Shown: positions 35,681 through 45,268, counted from the first letter of the stretch. The stretch is DNA of 64,000 bases from an uncultured Prevotella sp. (GCA_900770395.1 CAAGKM010000024.1:186001-250000); one strand, 5' to 3'. Notes: generated by a model not told the origin, from the sequence alone. Program-made: numbers and translations.

Positions 35681-38199
35681 GCAAAATCAAGTGGTTACAG
35701 AAAGCACTGAAAACAACTGGCTCAAAAGTCAAAAGTTTTTTCAAATGGTATAAAGGATTGTACCGTCATCCCTGGTATGTGAAATGTGGTGTGGCGTTTG
35801 CCACACTTATTGTAGCATTCATCATGCTGCTTGTGGCTGTGGACATTAATTTCCTATGGCTGTTTGGCGACTCACCGAGCATATCACAGATAAGACACCC
35901 CAAAACACCACAGGCATCTGAGGTGTATAGTGCCGACGGTGTGATGATTGGAAAATTTTTTAAGGAAAACCGCACACCTGCCGCCTACAACGAGATAAAC
36001 CCGATGTTCTTCAAGGCTCTGGTTGACACCGAGGATGAGCGTTTTGAACACCACATTGGCATTGATTTTGCCGGCATGGCGGCTGCCGCAAAGGATTATG
36101 TGCTCCACCACGATGCACGTGGTGCCAGCACCATAACCCAGCAGCTGGCTAAAAATATGTTCCGGATGCGCTCCGACTATAAATACTCCACAGGACTGCT
36201 CGGTAAGATTCCAGGAGTAAAACTTGTGAACATAAAAATGAAGGAATGGATAACCGCCATAAAACTGGAGGCAATATTCTCGAAAAGGGAAATTATAACC
36301 ATGTATGCCAACACCGTGGATTTTGGAAGCAATGCCTATGGAATAAAGACCGCTGCAAAGACATACTTCGGAAAAACTCCCAAAGAACTCACCACGGATG
36401 AATGCGCCGTACTTGTGGGAATGCTCAAGGCAACCACCTTTTATAACCCGCGTATCAATCCTGAAAACAGCAAAAAACGCCGCAACACTGTGATTGAAAA
36501 CCTGTTGGCTCACCATCACTTGACAAAACAGGAGGCTGAGGAGTTGAAGGAAAAACCAATAAAGCTCGACTACAGTGTGGAGACCACATACGACGGTCAG
36601 GCAACCTATTTTCGAGAGGCTGTGGCAAAATATCTGAAACAATGGTGCGAGGAAAACGGTGTTGATCTCTACACTGCCGGATATAAAATCTATACCACCA
36701 TCGACACCCGAATGCAGAAATATGCCGAGGCGGCAGCCCACAAACAGATGGCTCAGGTTCAGCGAAACTTCAACAGCCACTGGGGCAACACCCCACCCTG
36801 GCAGGACGAGAAACATCAGGAAATACCTGGCTTCATCGAAGATATAGCCAAGCGCCAGCCATGCTACAAGATTTTGCAGCAGAAATTTCCCGATGAGCCT
36901 GACTCTGTGGAATATTATATGAACAAGCCTCACACCGTGAAACTGTTCGACTATGAGAAAGGCTCGATAGAACGCGAAATGAGCAGTATGGACTCAATAC
37001 GCTATATGGTGAAATTCATGCACTGCGGCTTTGTGGCTGTTGAGCCTCAGACAGGACACGTAAAGGCATGGGTGGGAGATATTGACTTCGACTCATGGAA
37101 ATACGATAAGGTGACAGCCGACCGACAGCCGGGCTCTACATTCAAACTGTTTGTATATACCGAAGCCATGCAGCAGGGACTCACTCCTTGTGACCGTCGC
37201 CAGGACTCATACATCTCGATGAAAGTGTATGATGCACAGAAGAAAAAAGAAGTGACTTGGGCACCGACAAATGCCAACGGATACTTCACCGGCGACTCAA
37301 TGCCGCTGAAAACCGCTTTTGCTCAGAGTATAAACTCTGTGGCAGTAAAGGTTGGACTGGAATGCGGAATATCAAACGTGGCAAAGACTGCCTACGACAT
37401 GGGACTGGGCAAAAGCGACTACGGCACCAGCACCAAGACAAAACTCGACGAGACGCCATCGCTCTCACTCGGAAGTAGCGATGTGAAACTGCTTGAGCTT
37501 GTAAACTCATACGCAACAATATCAAATAAGGGAAAGTCACACGATGTGGTGCTTGTGACACACATCGTTGACTCTGAAGGCAAAGAAGTCTATACTGGTC
37601 CCACAGAGGAGAATCAGGTTATCAGCACCCGCAGCGCCTTCCTCATGCAGCAGATGCTTCAGGCTGGAATGCGCGAGGCAGGCGGCACGAGCATGAGTCT
37701 TTGGGGATATGTTGGCAAATTTGCCAACGACACCGACTTTGGCGGCAAGACAGGAACATCCAACAACCACAGCGACGCATGGTTTGTGGGTGTGAGCAAA
37801 AATCTCGTATGCGGTGCATGGGTAGGCGGCGAATACCGATGCATTCACTTCCGTACTGGAGCTCTCGGACAGGGAAGCCGCACTGCGCTGCCCATCTGCG
37901 GATACTTCCTACAGTCGGTTCTGGACGACCCGGCATTCAAAAAATACCATGGCAAGTTCGACAAGCCTGAGGACGACGTGACCTCCGACATGTACAACTG
38001 CACCTACCAACGCACCGTGGTGGACACACTTGAGACTGATACCATCGTGGACGTGGCATACGACATTCTTCATGATGAGGACGGTAACATGCTTACGCCA
38101 AAGGAGAAAGGCGATGATGAGCAGCAGGCTCCGCAACAGCCTGCCGGCAACACCAACACTCAGACAAACAAGCAGGAGGCAACGGAACCAAAAGAGTAA
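35677..38199 (+). CDS. penicillin-binding protein 1A (transglycosylase/transpeptidase)
   Basis: An 840-residue class A PBP that polymerises and cross-links peptidoglycan. One N-terminal membrane anchor (about 38-60, CGVAFATLIVAFIMLLVAVD) precedes the GT51 domain with DTEDERFEHHIGID (catalytic Glu) and RGASTITQQLAKNMF. The transpeptidase part has PGSTFKLF (active Ser), SINSVAVK (SxN) and FGGKTGTSNNHSDAW (KTG). The tail is rich in Gln, Thr and Asn. It overlaps miaA by 4 bp and ends immediately before the helicase ATG. Confidence 0.95.
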   Translation: MSKIKWLQKALKTTGSKVKSFFKWYKGLYRHPWYVKCGVAFATLIVAFIMLLVAVDINFLWLFGDSPSISQIRHPKTPQASEVYSADGVMIGKFFKENRTPAAYNEINPMFFKALVDTEDERFEHHIGIDFAGMAAAAKDYVLHHDARGASTITQQLAKNMFRMRSDYKYSTGLLGKIPGVKLVNIKMKEWITAIKLEAIFSKREIITMYANTVDFGSNAYGIKTAAKTYFGKTPKELTTDECAVLVGMLKATTFYNPRINPENSKKRRNTVIENLLAHHHLTKQEAEELKEKPIKLDYSVETTYDGQATYFREAVAKYLKQWCEENGVDLYTAGYKIYTTIDTRMQKYAEAAAHKQMAQVQRNFNSHWGNTPPWQDEKHQEIPGFIEDIAKRQPCYKILQQKFPDEPDSVEYYMNKPHTVKLFDYEKGSIEREMSSMDSIRYMVKFMHCGFVAVEPQTGHVKAWVGDIDFDSWKYDKVTADRQPGSTFKLFVYTEAMQQGLTPCDRRQDSYISMKVYDAQKKKEVTWAPTNANGYFTGDSMPLKTAFAQSINSVAVKVGLECGISNVAKTAYDMGLGKSDYGTSTKTKLDETPSLSLGSSDVKLLELVNSYATISNKGKSHDVVLVTHIVDSEGKEVYTGPTEENQVISTRSAFLMQQMLQAGMREAGGTSMSLWGYVGKFANDTDFGGKTGTSNNHSDAWFVGVSKNLVCGAWVGGEYRCIHFRTGALGQGSRTALPICGYFLQSVLDDPAFKKYHGKFDKPEDDVTSDMYNCTYQRTVVDTLETDTIVDVAYDILHDEDGNMLTPKEKGDDEQQAPQQPAGNTNTQTNKQEATEPKE

Positions 38200-39945
38200 A
38201 TGGAGTTAGACCTCAACAATCAGGAATGGCAGGAAGCCATGAACATAGTGGAGAATTCCCGTCGCTCGCTTTTCCTCACAGGAAAGGCAGGAACGGGAAA
38301 ATCCACTTTTTTGCGCTATATATCACAGCATACCAAGAAGAAGCACGTGATACTGGCGCCTACGGGCATCGCCGCCATCAACGCCGGAGGCAGCACCTTG
38401 CACAGCTTCTTCCACTTGCCCTTCCACCCATTGCTCCCCAATGACGTGCGCTACAGCAACCGCAACATGCGCAAGACCCTGAAATACAGTGGCGACCATA
38501 TTAAACTGCTGCGCGAGGTAGAGCTGATAATCATTGATGAGATATCAATGGTACGTGCCGACATCATCGACTTCATCGACCGCCTGCTGCGTATCTACTG
38601 CCGCCGCATGCACGAGCCGTTTGGTGGTAAGCAGTTGCTGCTCGTGGGTGACATATTCCAGTTAGAGCCGGTGTTGAAGGAGGATGAGCGTCGGCTGGTA
38701 CAGCCATTTTACACCTCATCCTACTTCTTCTCGGCAAAGGTGTGGCAGGAGATGCAGCTCGTGAGCATAGAGCTACGCAAGGTGTACCGTCAAAATGATT
38801 TGGCATTCATAGGCATCCTCGACCGAATACGTGAGAACTGTGTGAGGGATGCCGACCTCAAGGCACTCAACACCCGTGTTGGGGCACAGCTCGACACAAA
38901 CAACGGCAAGCTTGCAATAACCCTCGCAAGCCACCGTGGCACGGTGGACTATATCAACGACCAACACCTTGTCAGTCTGCTTGGCGAGGAGACTGTGTTC
39001 AACGGTGAGATTAAGGGAGAGTTCCCCATAACCTCGCTGCCCACGCCGATGGAGCTGCATCTGAAACCTGGCGCACAGGTGATATTCGTGAAGAACGACA
39101 AGGACAAGCGCTGGGTGAACGGTACGCTCGGAGTAATAAGTGCAATCGACGAGGAAAAGGAGATGATAAGTGTGGTGAGCGAGGACGGCACCGAGTTTGA
39201 CGTGGAGCGTGAGATATGGGAGAACGTGCGTTATACCTACAACGAGAAGGAGAAGAAAATCGACGAGGAACAGCTCGGAGTATACAAGCAGTTTCCGCTG
39301 CGACTGGCATGGGCGATAACAATACACAAGAGTCAGGGACTGACATTCAATCAGGTGAACATCGACTTTACGGGTGGAGTGTTCGCAGGCGGACAGACCT
39401 ACGTTGCACTCTCGCGATGCACCTCGCTCGATGGTATCAGCTTGAAAGAGCCTGTCAACCACTCCGACATATTCATTCGCTCTGAGGTGGTGAACTTCGC
39501 ACGCCAGTACAACAACCGCCAACTGCTTGAGCGCGCCCTGTCACAGGACGGAGCGGCAGCACTCTATCGCATGACTATAAGCGCTTTCGACCGCCGCGAC
39601 TTCAGTGCCTTCCTCACCAATTTCTTCAAGGCTATCCACAGCAACTATGTGATAGAATCGCCCGTTGCACAGCGATACATACGCCGCAAGCTCGACGTGA
39701 TTAATCAAAAGGATCGTGAGATAGAAGCACTGAGAGAACAGCAGCGCCAGACTGGGGAAAAGCTGAAAATGCTCGCTGCCGAGTATACACTGATGGGCAG
39801 GGAGTGTGAGCGTGAGAAGATGTTCGACGCCGCCATGCGCAACTATCAGAAGGCATTGGAGCTATATAAGGATGCGGGCGACGCGTCACGCCGCCTGCAA
39901 CAGCTGATAAAACGTCAGGAGAAATCCATCAAAAAGAAAAAATAA
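38200..39945 (+). CDS. Pif1/RecD-like DNA helicase with C-terminal TPR-like region
   Basis: A 581-residue SF1B-type helicase. Walker A is LTGKAGTGKSTFLRY (about 26-40), then LAPTGIAAINAGGSTLHSFF, Walker B IIIDEISMVRAD, GDIFQLEPV, and the C-terminal motif AITIHKSQGLTFNQV followed by GQTYVALSRCTSLDG. The last 90 residues form a coiled coil (INQKDREIEALREQQRQTGE) and one TPR-like repeat (MFDAAMRNYQKALELYKDAG), then a lysine tail. It starts right after the PBP1A stop. The mobile element inserted beyond its 3' end, not in it. Confidence 0.92.
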   Translation: MELDLNNQEWQEAMNIVENSRRSLFLTGKAGTGKSTFLRYISQHTKKKHVILAPTGIAAINAGGSTLHSFFHLPFHPLLPNDVRYSNRNMRKTLKYSGDHIKLLREVELIIIDEISMVRADIIDFIDRLLRIYCRRMHEPFGGKQLLLVGDIFQLEPVLKEDERRLVQPFYTSSYFFSAKVWQEMQLVSIELRKVYRQNDLAFIGILDRIRENCVRDADLKALNTRVGAQLDTNNGKLAITLASHRGTVDYINDQHLVSLLGEETVFNGEIKGEFPITSLPTPMELHLKPGAQVIFVKNDKDKRWVNGTLGVISAIDEEKEMISVVSEDGTEFDVEREIWENVRYTYNEKEKKIDEEQLGVYKQFPLRLAWAITIHKSQGLTFNQVNIDFTGGVFAGGQTYVALSRCTSLDGISLKEPVNHSDIFIRSEVVNFARQYNNRQLLERALSQDGAAALYRMTISAFDRRDFSAFLTNFFKAIHSNYVIESPVAQRYIRRKLDVINQKDREIEALREQQRQTGEKLKMLAAEYTLMGRECEREKMFDAAMRNYQKALELYKDAGDASRRLQQLIKRQEKSIKKKK

Positions 39946-39996
39946 GACGGATACCATGCGCATCGCTGAGACAATCTGCCGCAGGTCGTTAAGGTA

Positions 39997-40035
39997 ACCT
40001 ATATATAAGGTATTGTCGTTACCTATATATAGGGT
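39997..40035. repeat. two palindromic units 24 nt apart
   Basis: ACCTATATATAAGGT (39997-40011) and ACCTATATATAGGGT (40021-40035) are near-palindromes spaced 24 nt, both preceded by GTCGTTA-like sequence. They lie between the helicase and the broken gene. Confidence 0.7.
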
Positions 40036-40044
40036 GTCGTCTCG

Positions 40045-40260
40045 TTATCTCATCCTTTTTATAAATGTCACCTCTGTTGGCAGCTTCTGCCATTTACCCT
40101 TATTGGGAACCTTCAGAGTGCTACCCTTCATTTGTCGCAGCACGTATGTTGTGTCGTTCTTCACCGTAAGCGTTGCCGTAAGATCCTCGCTGCCAGTGTC
40201 GTTAATCAACATTATATCAGCTTGATGGTCATTTTTCAGCTTACAGTCAGTTATTGCCCA
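40045..40260 (-). pseudogene. C-terminal fragment of a small exported protein split by the element
   Basis: Read on the minus strand from 40260 this encodes W-A-I-T-D-C-K-L and 63 more codons, ending in VTFIKRMR and a TAA stop (40045-40047). It has no start of its own. Its first five bases, TGGGC (minus strand), are shared with the end of the N-terminal fragment at 63328-63332; joining the two gives one uninterrupted 140-residue frame with a signal peptide. Function unknown. Confidence 0.85.
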
Positions 40261-40270
40261 TTAACCAATG
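40256..40270. other. attL: left end of the element
   Basis: The shared core GCCCA (40256-40260) is followed directly by T and the element's inverted core-site word TAACCAATG (40262-40270). Confidence 0.8.
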
Positions 40271-40462
40271 TATGTAAAAGAAGGGAAAACAAAAGCGGAG
40301 AAAATCTATATAAATACTGATTATTAGGCGTTTCCGCAAATCAGATAGTTTCTGATACATTCCTTAAAAATCACTACTATTCTTCATTTTTGTTACCTAA
40401 AACGATACTCGTTTGCGGATTATTTTGTACCTTTGCAGCTGAATATAAGACACTGAAGGACA

Positions 40463-41608
40463 ATGGGAAGAAAAAGGAAATCACTGGTGGGGAAATCCCC
40501 ATTCAAGTTGCGTCGTCGCAAGCTGGCGGACGGACGCATATCCCTGTTCCTCGACCGCAGCGTGGACGGCGGGCACGAGTACGAGTTCCTGCAACTCTAT
40601 CTCCTGCCCGAAACCTCTTCTACAGCGAAGCGTCAGAACGCGCGCACACTCCGGGAAGCGGAAGAAATCTTGCAGGCGAGAACCGAAGCCCTGTTGAATG
40701 CGAAAGCCGAAACGGAACTTGCCGGTTCCGGTACGGGGATGCTCCTTTCGGACTGGCTTCAGACCTGTTATGACAACCACGAGAAACGCGGTTTAAGGGA
40801 CATGGGCAGCATCAGCAACGTGAAAAGGGCTTTGCATATGTTCCGTCCCGACACCAGCCTTTCGGATATTGACAGGCAGTTCTGCCTTGACATGATAGGC
40901 TGGTTCCGCAACACATACAAGCACCGCCTGACGGGGAAGCCCGTCAGCGCGAGAACCGCAGACACCTATTGCCAGACTTTCCGCACCATGCTCAACGAGG
41001 CGGTGCGTGAGGGGCTTATGGATAAGAACCCGTGGAACAGACTTGAGACCATCGAGAAGATAAAGAAGCCGGAAAGCAAGCGCGAGTACCTGACCATAGA
41101 CGAAATACGGAGCATGATTGCCACGGACTGCCCCAACGAACTTGTGAAGAGGGCTTATCTGTTCTCCTGTTTTACAGGTCTTCGCATCAGCGATGTCAGA
41201 AACCTCAAATGGGGCGACATTTATCACGAGAACGGGCAGACATTCGTTTCTGTCGTGATGAAGAAGACCACCAAGCCGTTATACATCCCCCTGTCAGGAC
41301 AGGCGTTGAAATGGATGCCCGAAAAAGGAGAAAGCACCTCTGATGGTTACGTGTTCGGCAACCTTGTCAATTACGGCAACGTGAACGAGAACCTGAAAAA
41401 GTGGGCGGAGGCGGCAGGAATCAGGAAGCATATCTCCTATCACACGAGCCGGCACAGCTTCGCAACGATGATGCTCACCCTCGGAGCGGACTTGTACACC
41501 GTATCAAAACTGCTGGGACACAGCTCGGTCAAGCATACCCAGATATACGCGAGGATAATCGACCGGAAGAAGGACGAGGCGGTGAACCTCGCCGATTCCG
41601 TATTCTGA
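40463..41608 (+). CDS. tyrosine recombinase/integrase, first of a tandem pair
   Basis: A 381-residue site-specific recombinase. The catalytic set is complete: Arg in TGLRISDVRNL (about 235-245), Lys in VMKKTTKPLY, HTSRHSFATMML (H-x-x-R), His in LGHSSVKHTQ and the Tyr nucleophile in QIYARII. A TACCTTTG -7 box lies at 40429-40436, but its -33 is poor. It is closest to attL and so is the best candidate, alone or with the second copy, for integrating the element. It is 34 nt before a clear paralogue. Confidence 0.93.
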   Translation: MGRKRKSLVGKSPFKLRRRKLADGRISLFLDRSVDGGHEYEFLQLYLLPETSSTAKRQNARTLREAEEILQARTEALLNAKAETELAGSGTGMLLSDWLQTCYDNHEKRGLRDMGSISNVKRALHMFRPDTSLSDIDRQFCLDMIGWFRNTYKHRLTGKPVSARTADTYCQTFRTMLNEAVREGLMDKNPWNRLETIEKIKKPESKREYLTIDEIRSMIATDCPNELVKRAYLFSCFTGLRISDVRNLKWGDIYHENGQTFVSVVMKKTTKPLYIPLSGQALKWMPEKGESTSDGYVFGNLVNYGNVNENLKKWAEAAGIRKHISYHTSRHSFATMMLTLGADLYTVSKLLGHSSVKHTQIYARIIDRKKDEAVNLADSVF

Positions 41609-41642
41609 AATCATAAACTGTAACACCTTATTATATTTATAT

Positions 41643-42794
41643 ATGGCGGCAAACGGCAAAAAGAAAAAACTGAAGGAACCTGTGAAAGTGCGCACCAAGA
41701 AACTTGCGGACGGTTCCGAGTCATACTATCTTGATATCTATGTGGACGGCAAGAGGCAGTACGAGTTCCTGAAACTCTACCGTCTTCCCGAAATCAACGC
41801 CCGTGTCAAGGAACAGAACAGGGCTACACTGGCGGCTGTGGAGACCATCAAGTCGAAGCGGATAATCGAGCTGACCAACAACAAAGCCGGTCTGAAGAAC
41901 ACATCCGGCAGGTCAAAGATGCTGCTGGCGGACTGGATGCAGTCATTTTATGATGAACAGAAGCGCAGGGGCGTGAGAGGTGTGAGACTGTTGGGTACGG
42001 TTTCCAACCTTGTTTCCACTTATATCGGCAAGAACAAGGTGCGCATGGGTGACATAGACAAGGATTTCTGTGTCGCCTTCATACGCTGGCTCCAGTCCGA
42101 ATACAAGACCACGTGGGGCAACCCGCTGAGCCCGAAAAGCATGTCGGATTATGTCGGCTACTTCAGCACGGCATTGAATGCGGCGGTCAGAGCTGACATC
42201 ATTCCCGAAAACCCGTTCATGTCGCTTACCCCGACCGAGCGTATCAAGGTGCCGGAGAGCAAGCGCGAGTTCCTTACCGTGGATGAGATAAAGACCCTTA
42301 TAGCGACGGAGTGCCCGAGGGAGGATGTGAAACGTGCTTATCTTTTCGCCTGCTATTGCGGTCTCAGGCTAAGTGACATTTACGCACTCCGCTGGCGTGA
42401 CCTGTCCAAAGACGGCGAACAGTGGCGCGCGTCTGTCGTGATGCAGAAAACCACGACCCCGATATTCCTTCCCCTTTCCTCGCAGGCGATGAAATGGATT
42501 CCTGAACGTGGCGATGCCCCGGATGACGGCAAGGTGTTTGACGGGCTGATTGCCGAACCGAACATAAACAAGGTGCTGGCAAAGTGGGTGAAAACGGCGG
42601 GTATCACCAAGAAAATCACCTACCATACGTCGAGGCACAGCTTCGCAACGATGATGCTGACATTGGGCGCAGACCTTTATACAACGAGCAAGTTGCTCGG
42701 CCACTCCAATGTGAAGACAACACAGATATACGCAAAGATCGTTGACAGCAAGAAAGTCGAAGCCGTAAATCTTGTTGATGGCGTGTTTGACTGA
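41643..42794 (+). CDS. tyrosine recombinase/integrase, second of a tandem pair
   Basis: A 383-residue paralogue of the preceding gene, with the same opening (KKLADGSESYYLDIYVDGKR against KLADGRISLFLDRSVDGGHE) and the same catalytic set: CGLRLSD, MQKTTTPIF, HTSRHSFATMML, LGHSNVKTTQ and QIYAKIV. The long shared stretch HTSRHSFATMMLTLGADLY shows a fairly recent duplication. Both look active, so the pair may work as a heteromeric recombinase or may serve integration and excision separately. Followed by a terminator. Confidence 0.93.
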   Translation: MAANGKKKKLKEPVKVRTKKLADGSESYYLDIYVDGKRQYEFLKLYRLPEINARVKEQNRATLAAVETIKSKRIIELTNNKAGLKNTSGRSKMLLADWMQSFYDEQKRRGVRGVRLLGTVSNLVSTYIGKNKVRMGDIDKDFCVAFIRWLQSEYKTTWGNPLSPKSMSDYVGYFSTALNAAVRADIIPENPFMSLTPTERIKVPESKREFLTVDEIKTLIATECPREDVKRAYLFACYCGLRLSDIYALRWRDLSKDGEQWRASVVMQKTTTPIFLPLSSQAMKWIPERGDAPDDGKVFDGLIAEPNINKVLAKWVKTAGITKKITYHTSRHSFATMMLTLGADLYTTSKLLGHSNVKTTQIYAKIVDSKKVEAVNLVDGVFD

Positions 42795-42856
42795 TGCCGA
42801 GATTTGAATTTTTCGCATCTGTTTCAGCCTGTTTTGGGCAAAACTCGGCATTTTTC
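42794..42856 (+). terminator. terminator after the tandem integrases
   Basis: ATGCCGAG (42794-42801) pairs with CTCGGCAT (42844-42851), which is followed by TTTCTTT. The loop holds a second small hairpin (GTTTT-GGGC-AAAAC, 42831-42844). Confidence 0.6.
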
Positions 42857-42873
42857 TTTGTATGCACGGTTGA

Positions 42874-42905
42874 AATTCTTGTTTTCTGCGCAGAAAACAA
42901 GAATT
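42874..42905. promoter_or_regulatory. 32-bp perfect palindrome, probable AbiEi operator
   Basis: A perfect palindrome of 32 bp (centre TCTGCGCAGA; arms start AATTCTTGTT) spans 42874-42905. It lies 6 bp upstream of a TAACTTTG -7 box (42912-42919), thus over the -33 region of the antitoxin-toxin operon. AbiEi-type antitoxins are known to repress their own promoter at inverted repeats. Confidence 0.75.
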
Positions 42906-42933
42906 ATTTTGTAACTTTGCACCAAATTTGAAA

Positions 42934-43659
42934 ATGACAATGGTTATAAGGGACAAAGTTAAACAGGAAATAGACCGCCTGCCGGAAGGTGTTGTGGTAT
43001 CAGCTTCCGATTTTGACATACCACGGCAATATCGTGCAACGCTTGTCAAGGCACTCAACCAGTTCGAGTATGCCGGTGTGATAAAGCGTGTCTCAAAGGG
43101 GCGTTACTACAAACCCCGCACATCACGTTTCGGAGAGCTGCTGCCCCCGGAAAAAGAAATCGTGAGGGACTTCCTTGAGAAGGACGGCAACACCATCGGG
43201 TACATCACAGGCACACGGGCTTTCGCAAGTCTGGCATTGACTACCCAAATATCATCGGTTATCATGGTCGGCACGAATGTTTCCCGACGCCCGCTGTCCA
43301 GAGGACAATACAAAATCACTTTCCTGTTGCAGCCCAATCGTATAATAAAAGAGGACATACCACTTTTAGTCATTTTGGATGCACTCCGTCTGATAAAGGA
43401 AATTCCCGGTTCTACGACCGATGAGGCAATGTCGCAAATAACAGTCTGGATAAAGGATTTGTCCGGGACGGACAGGAATCGGCTACTGGAACTGTGCAGG
43501 GCATACAAACCGTATGTCAGGGCGCAACTTGGAGCCATACTTGAATATCTGGATTTCCCGGTTGAAGATTTGCTGGAAACACTGAATCCCGTAACCCGCT
43601 ACAAGCTGGGTATATCTCCAACCGTATTGCCTACAATCAAAAACTGGAACATCGTATGA
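42934..43659 (+). CDS. AbiEi-like antitoxin / DNA-binding regulator (DUF6088 type)
   Basis: About 241 residues from ATG 42934 (ATG 42940 is also possible). The N-terminal part is a winged-helix domain (ASDFDIPRQYRATLVKALNQ, then GVIKRVSKGRYYKPR), and the middle (GYITGTRAFASLALTTQISS) matches the AbiEi-like C-terminal domain. It overlaps the AbiEii toxin gene by 4 bp (ATGA). By family it should repress the operon and counter the toxin. The large palindrome at 42874 is the likely operator. Confidence 0.82.
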   Translation: MTMVIRDKVKQEIDRLPEGVVVSASDFDIPRQYRATLVKALNQFEYAGVIKRVSKGRYYKPRTSRFGELLPPEKEIVRDFLEKDGNTIGYITGTRAFASLALTTQISSVIMVGTNVSRRPLSRGQYKITFLLQPNRIIKEDIPLLVILDALRLIKEIPGSTTDEAMSQITVWIKDLSGTDRNRLLELCRAYKPYVRAQLGAILEYLDFPVEDLLETLNPVTRYKLGISPTVLPTIKNWNIV

Positions 43660-44648
43660 AACTGCACACAGACCAACAGCTGTTTAAGGATGCCATAAAC
43701 TTCGCGTCACGTCCGGCAACTGACGGAGGCCTGGGCATCAGCCCGCTGTTTATCGAGAAAGACTACTGGGTCAGCCGTTCTCTGAAACTGATGGCGGAGC
43801 ATGACAAAGACGGACGGGCAGTGTTCAAAGGCGGAACAAGCCTGTCCAAGGCATACGGCATCGGGGCCAGATTTTCCGAGGATATAGATGTGGCTATTTC
43901 TGACGCATGGACTTTGAGCGGCAATCAGCTGAAAAACCTGATACGCAAAACAGCCCATGACATGACAGAGGGACTGGATGAGATTCCCATACCCGGAAAG
44001 ACAAGCAAAGGCTCACACTATTATAAGGCCTATTACCACTATCCGCAGATTATGGAATCATTGGCCGCCACCTCCATCAATCCGGGGCAGATACTTGTGG
44101 AGATCAATTCTTTTGCCAACCCGTATCCATCCGAACGTCGTGTCATTCAAAGTTTCCTGACCACGTTCCTGCAGCGGTCGGGCAATGAACAGTTGATAGA
44201 GGAATATGACATGCAGCCGTTTGTCATACAGGTGCTGGACAAGCGCAGGACACTTACGGAGAAACTGGTGTCGTTAATCAGATGCTCACTGGCGAATGAA
44301 TACCATTCACAGTTGTCCGCCAAGATACGCCATTTCTACGACCTCTATTATTTGTATCATGACAAAGAGATAAGATTATATCTGGATTCGTCCGATTTCC
44401 TGAATGACTTTCACAGCCTGTTCACACATGACAAACAGCAGTTCAGCAAACCGGAAGGATGGCAAGGACGAAACTTGGACGAATCACCTCTGCTTTCCGC
44501 GTTGGAAGATGTGTGGAGAAAACTGGAACCGGTCTATCAGAAAGAGCTTCCGGGACTTGCTTATAATAAAATTCCGGACTCCACGCAAATACTTGAGAGT
44601 ATTCATGCAATACTCATGTATGTAAGAAATAATAAGATTCAAGAATGA
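43656..44648 (+). CDS. AbiEii/AbiGii nucleotidyltransferase toxin
   Basis: A 330-residue protein of the nucleotidyltransferase AbiEii family (type IV toxin-antitoxin). The signature is clear: VFKGGTSLSKAYGIG (56-70) followed by RFSEDIDVAIS (72-82), giving the GS-type motif and the paired acidic residues that bind metal. Related toxins transfer nucleotides to tRNA or proteins and stop growth, often as phage defence. Translation is coupled to both neighbours: 4-bp overlaps at each end. It may also keep the element in the population. Confidence 0.92.
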   Translation: MKLHTDQQLFKDAINFASRPATDGGLGISPLFIEKDYWVSRSLKLMAEHDKDGRAVFKGGTSLSKAYGIGARFSEDIDVAISDAWTLSGNQLKNLIRKTAHDMTEGLDEIPIPGKTSKGSHYYKAYYHYPQIMESLAATSINPGQILVEINSFANPYPSERRVIQSFLTTFLQRSGNEQLIEEYDMQPFVIQVLDKRRTLTEKLVSLIRCSLANEYHSQLSAKIRHFYDLYYLYHDKEIRLYLDSSDFLNDFHSLFTHDKQQFSKPEGWQGRNLDESPLLSALEDVWRKLEPVYQKELPGLAYNKIPDSTQILESIHAILMYVRNNKIQE

Positions 44649-45268
44649 TGATACAACAGATACCACAACGGCTGCAAGAGGTAAACACCCTGCTTGCCAC
44701 TTGTAGGCAGGACAGCATCACCTTTGAACAGGCGATGTTGTTGTCCCTGTTCTATAAGGATTTCAATGAGACAAACCAAATTGTGACAGAGGCGGCTGCA
44801 ATGTTCCATGACGATGCAACGCAGCTTATGGATATTTCCTTTTCCCTTTTTTCGGAGGCCGGAAGATTCCTGTCATTAGATAATTCAGGATTGCAGTCCG
44901 TGGATTTTGAGAGCCTCTTTGAAGCGAACCTCAGACCGTTTGAATTACGTTACGGGGAAGCGAAAGATTTTGCAACCGGACTGTGGCGCGAGTATTCGGC
45001 AATGAGCAACCGGCTGGATTTCCTGCCGCTCGACTCCGGGGATTACAAGTCGCTTGACCCTTTGTGCGATGCAAAGAAAATGGAATACGACACAGCCCAT
45101 GCGCGTGTGAACCTTTTATATAATGAGATACAGAAGGAACGTGACCGAACCTTCTGCGTGTATTGTTTCAAGCCGATGTTCCTTTCCGTGCTGGTCGAGA
45201 GGCTGAAAGGCATTTCGGAAAGCATCATCAGCGACATAAGAAGGATGAAGGGGGACACGCATGAGTGA
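44645..45268 (+). CDS. unknown protein in the AbiE operon
   Basis: A 207-residue, mainly alpha-helical protein that I do not recognise (QQIPQRLQEVNTLLATCRQD near the start; LYNEIQKERDRTFCVYCFKP near the end). There is no signal peptide or membrane segment. Its start overlaps the toxin stop by 4 bp (ATGA), and its end overlaps the next gene by 8 bp, so the four genes from 42934 to 45674 are one operon. It may modify or add to the toxin system; no direct evidence. Confidence 0.78.
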   Translation: MMIQQIPQRLQEVNTLLATCRQDSITFEQAMLLSLFYKDFNETNQIVTEAAAMFHDDATQLMDISFSLFSEAGRFLSLDNSGLQSVDFESLFEANLRPFELRYGEAKDFATGLWREYSAMSNRLDFLPLDSGDYKSLDPLCDAKKMEYDTAHARVNLLYNEIQKERDRTFCVYCFKPMFLSVLVERLKGISESIISDIRRMKGDTHE

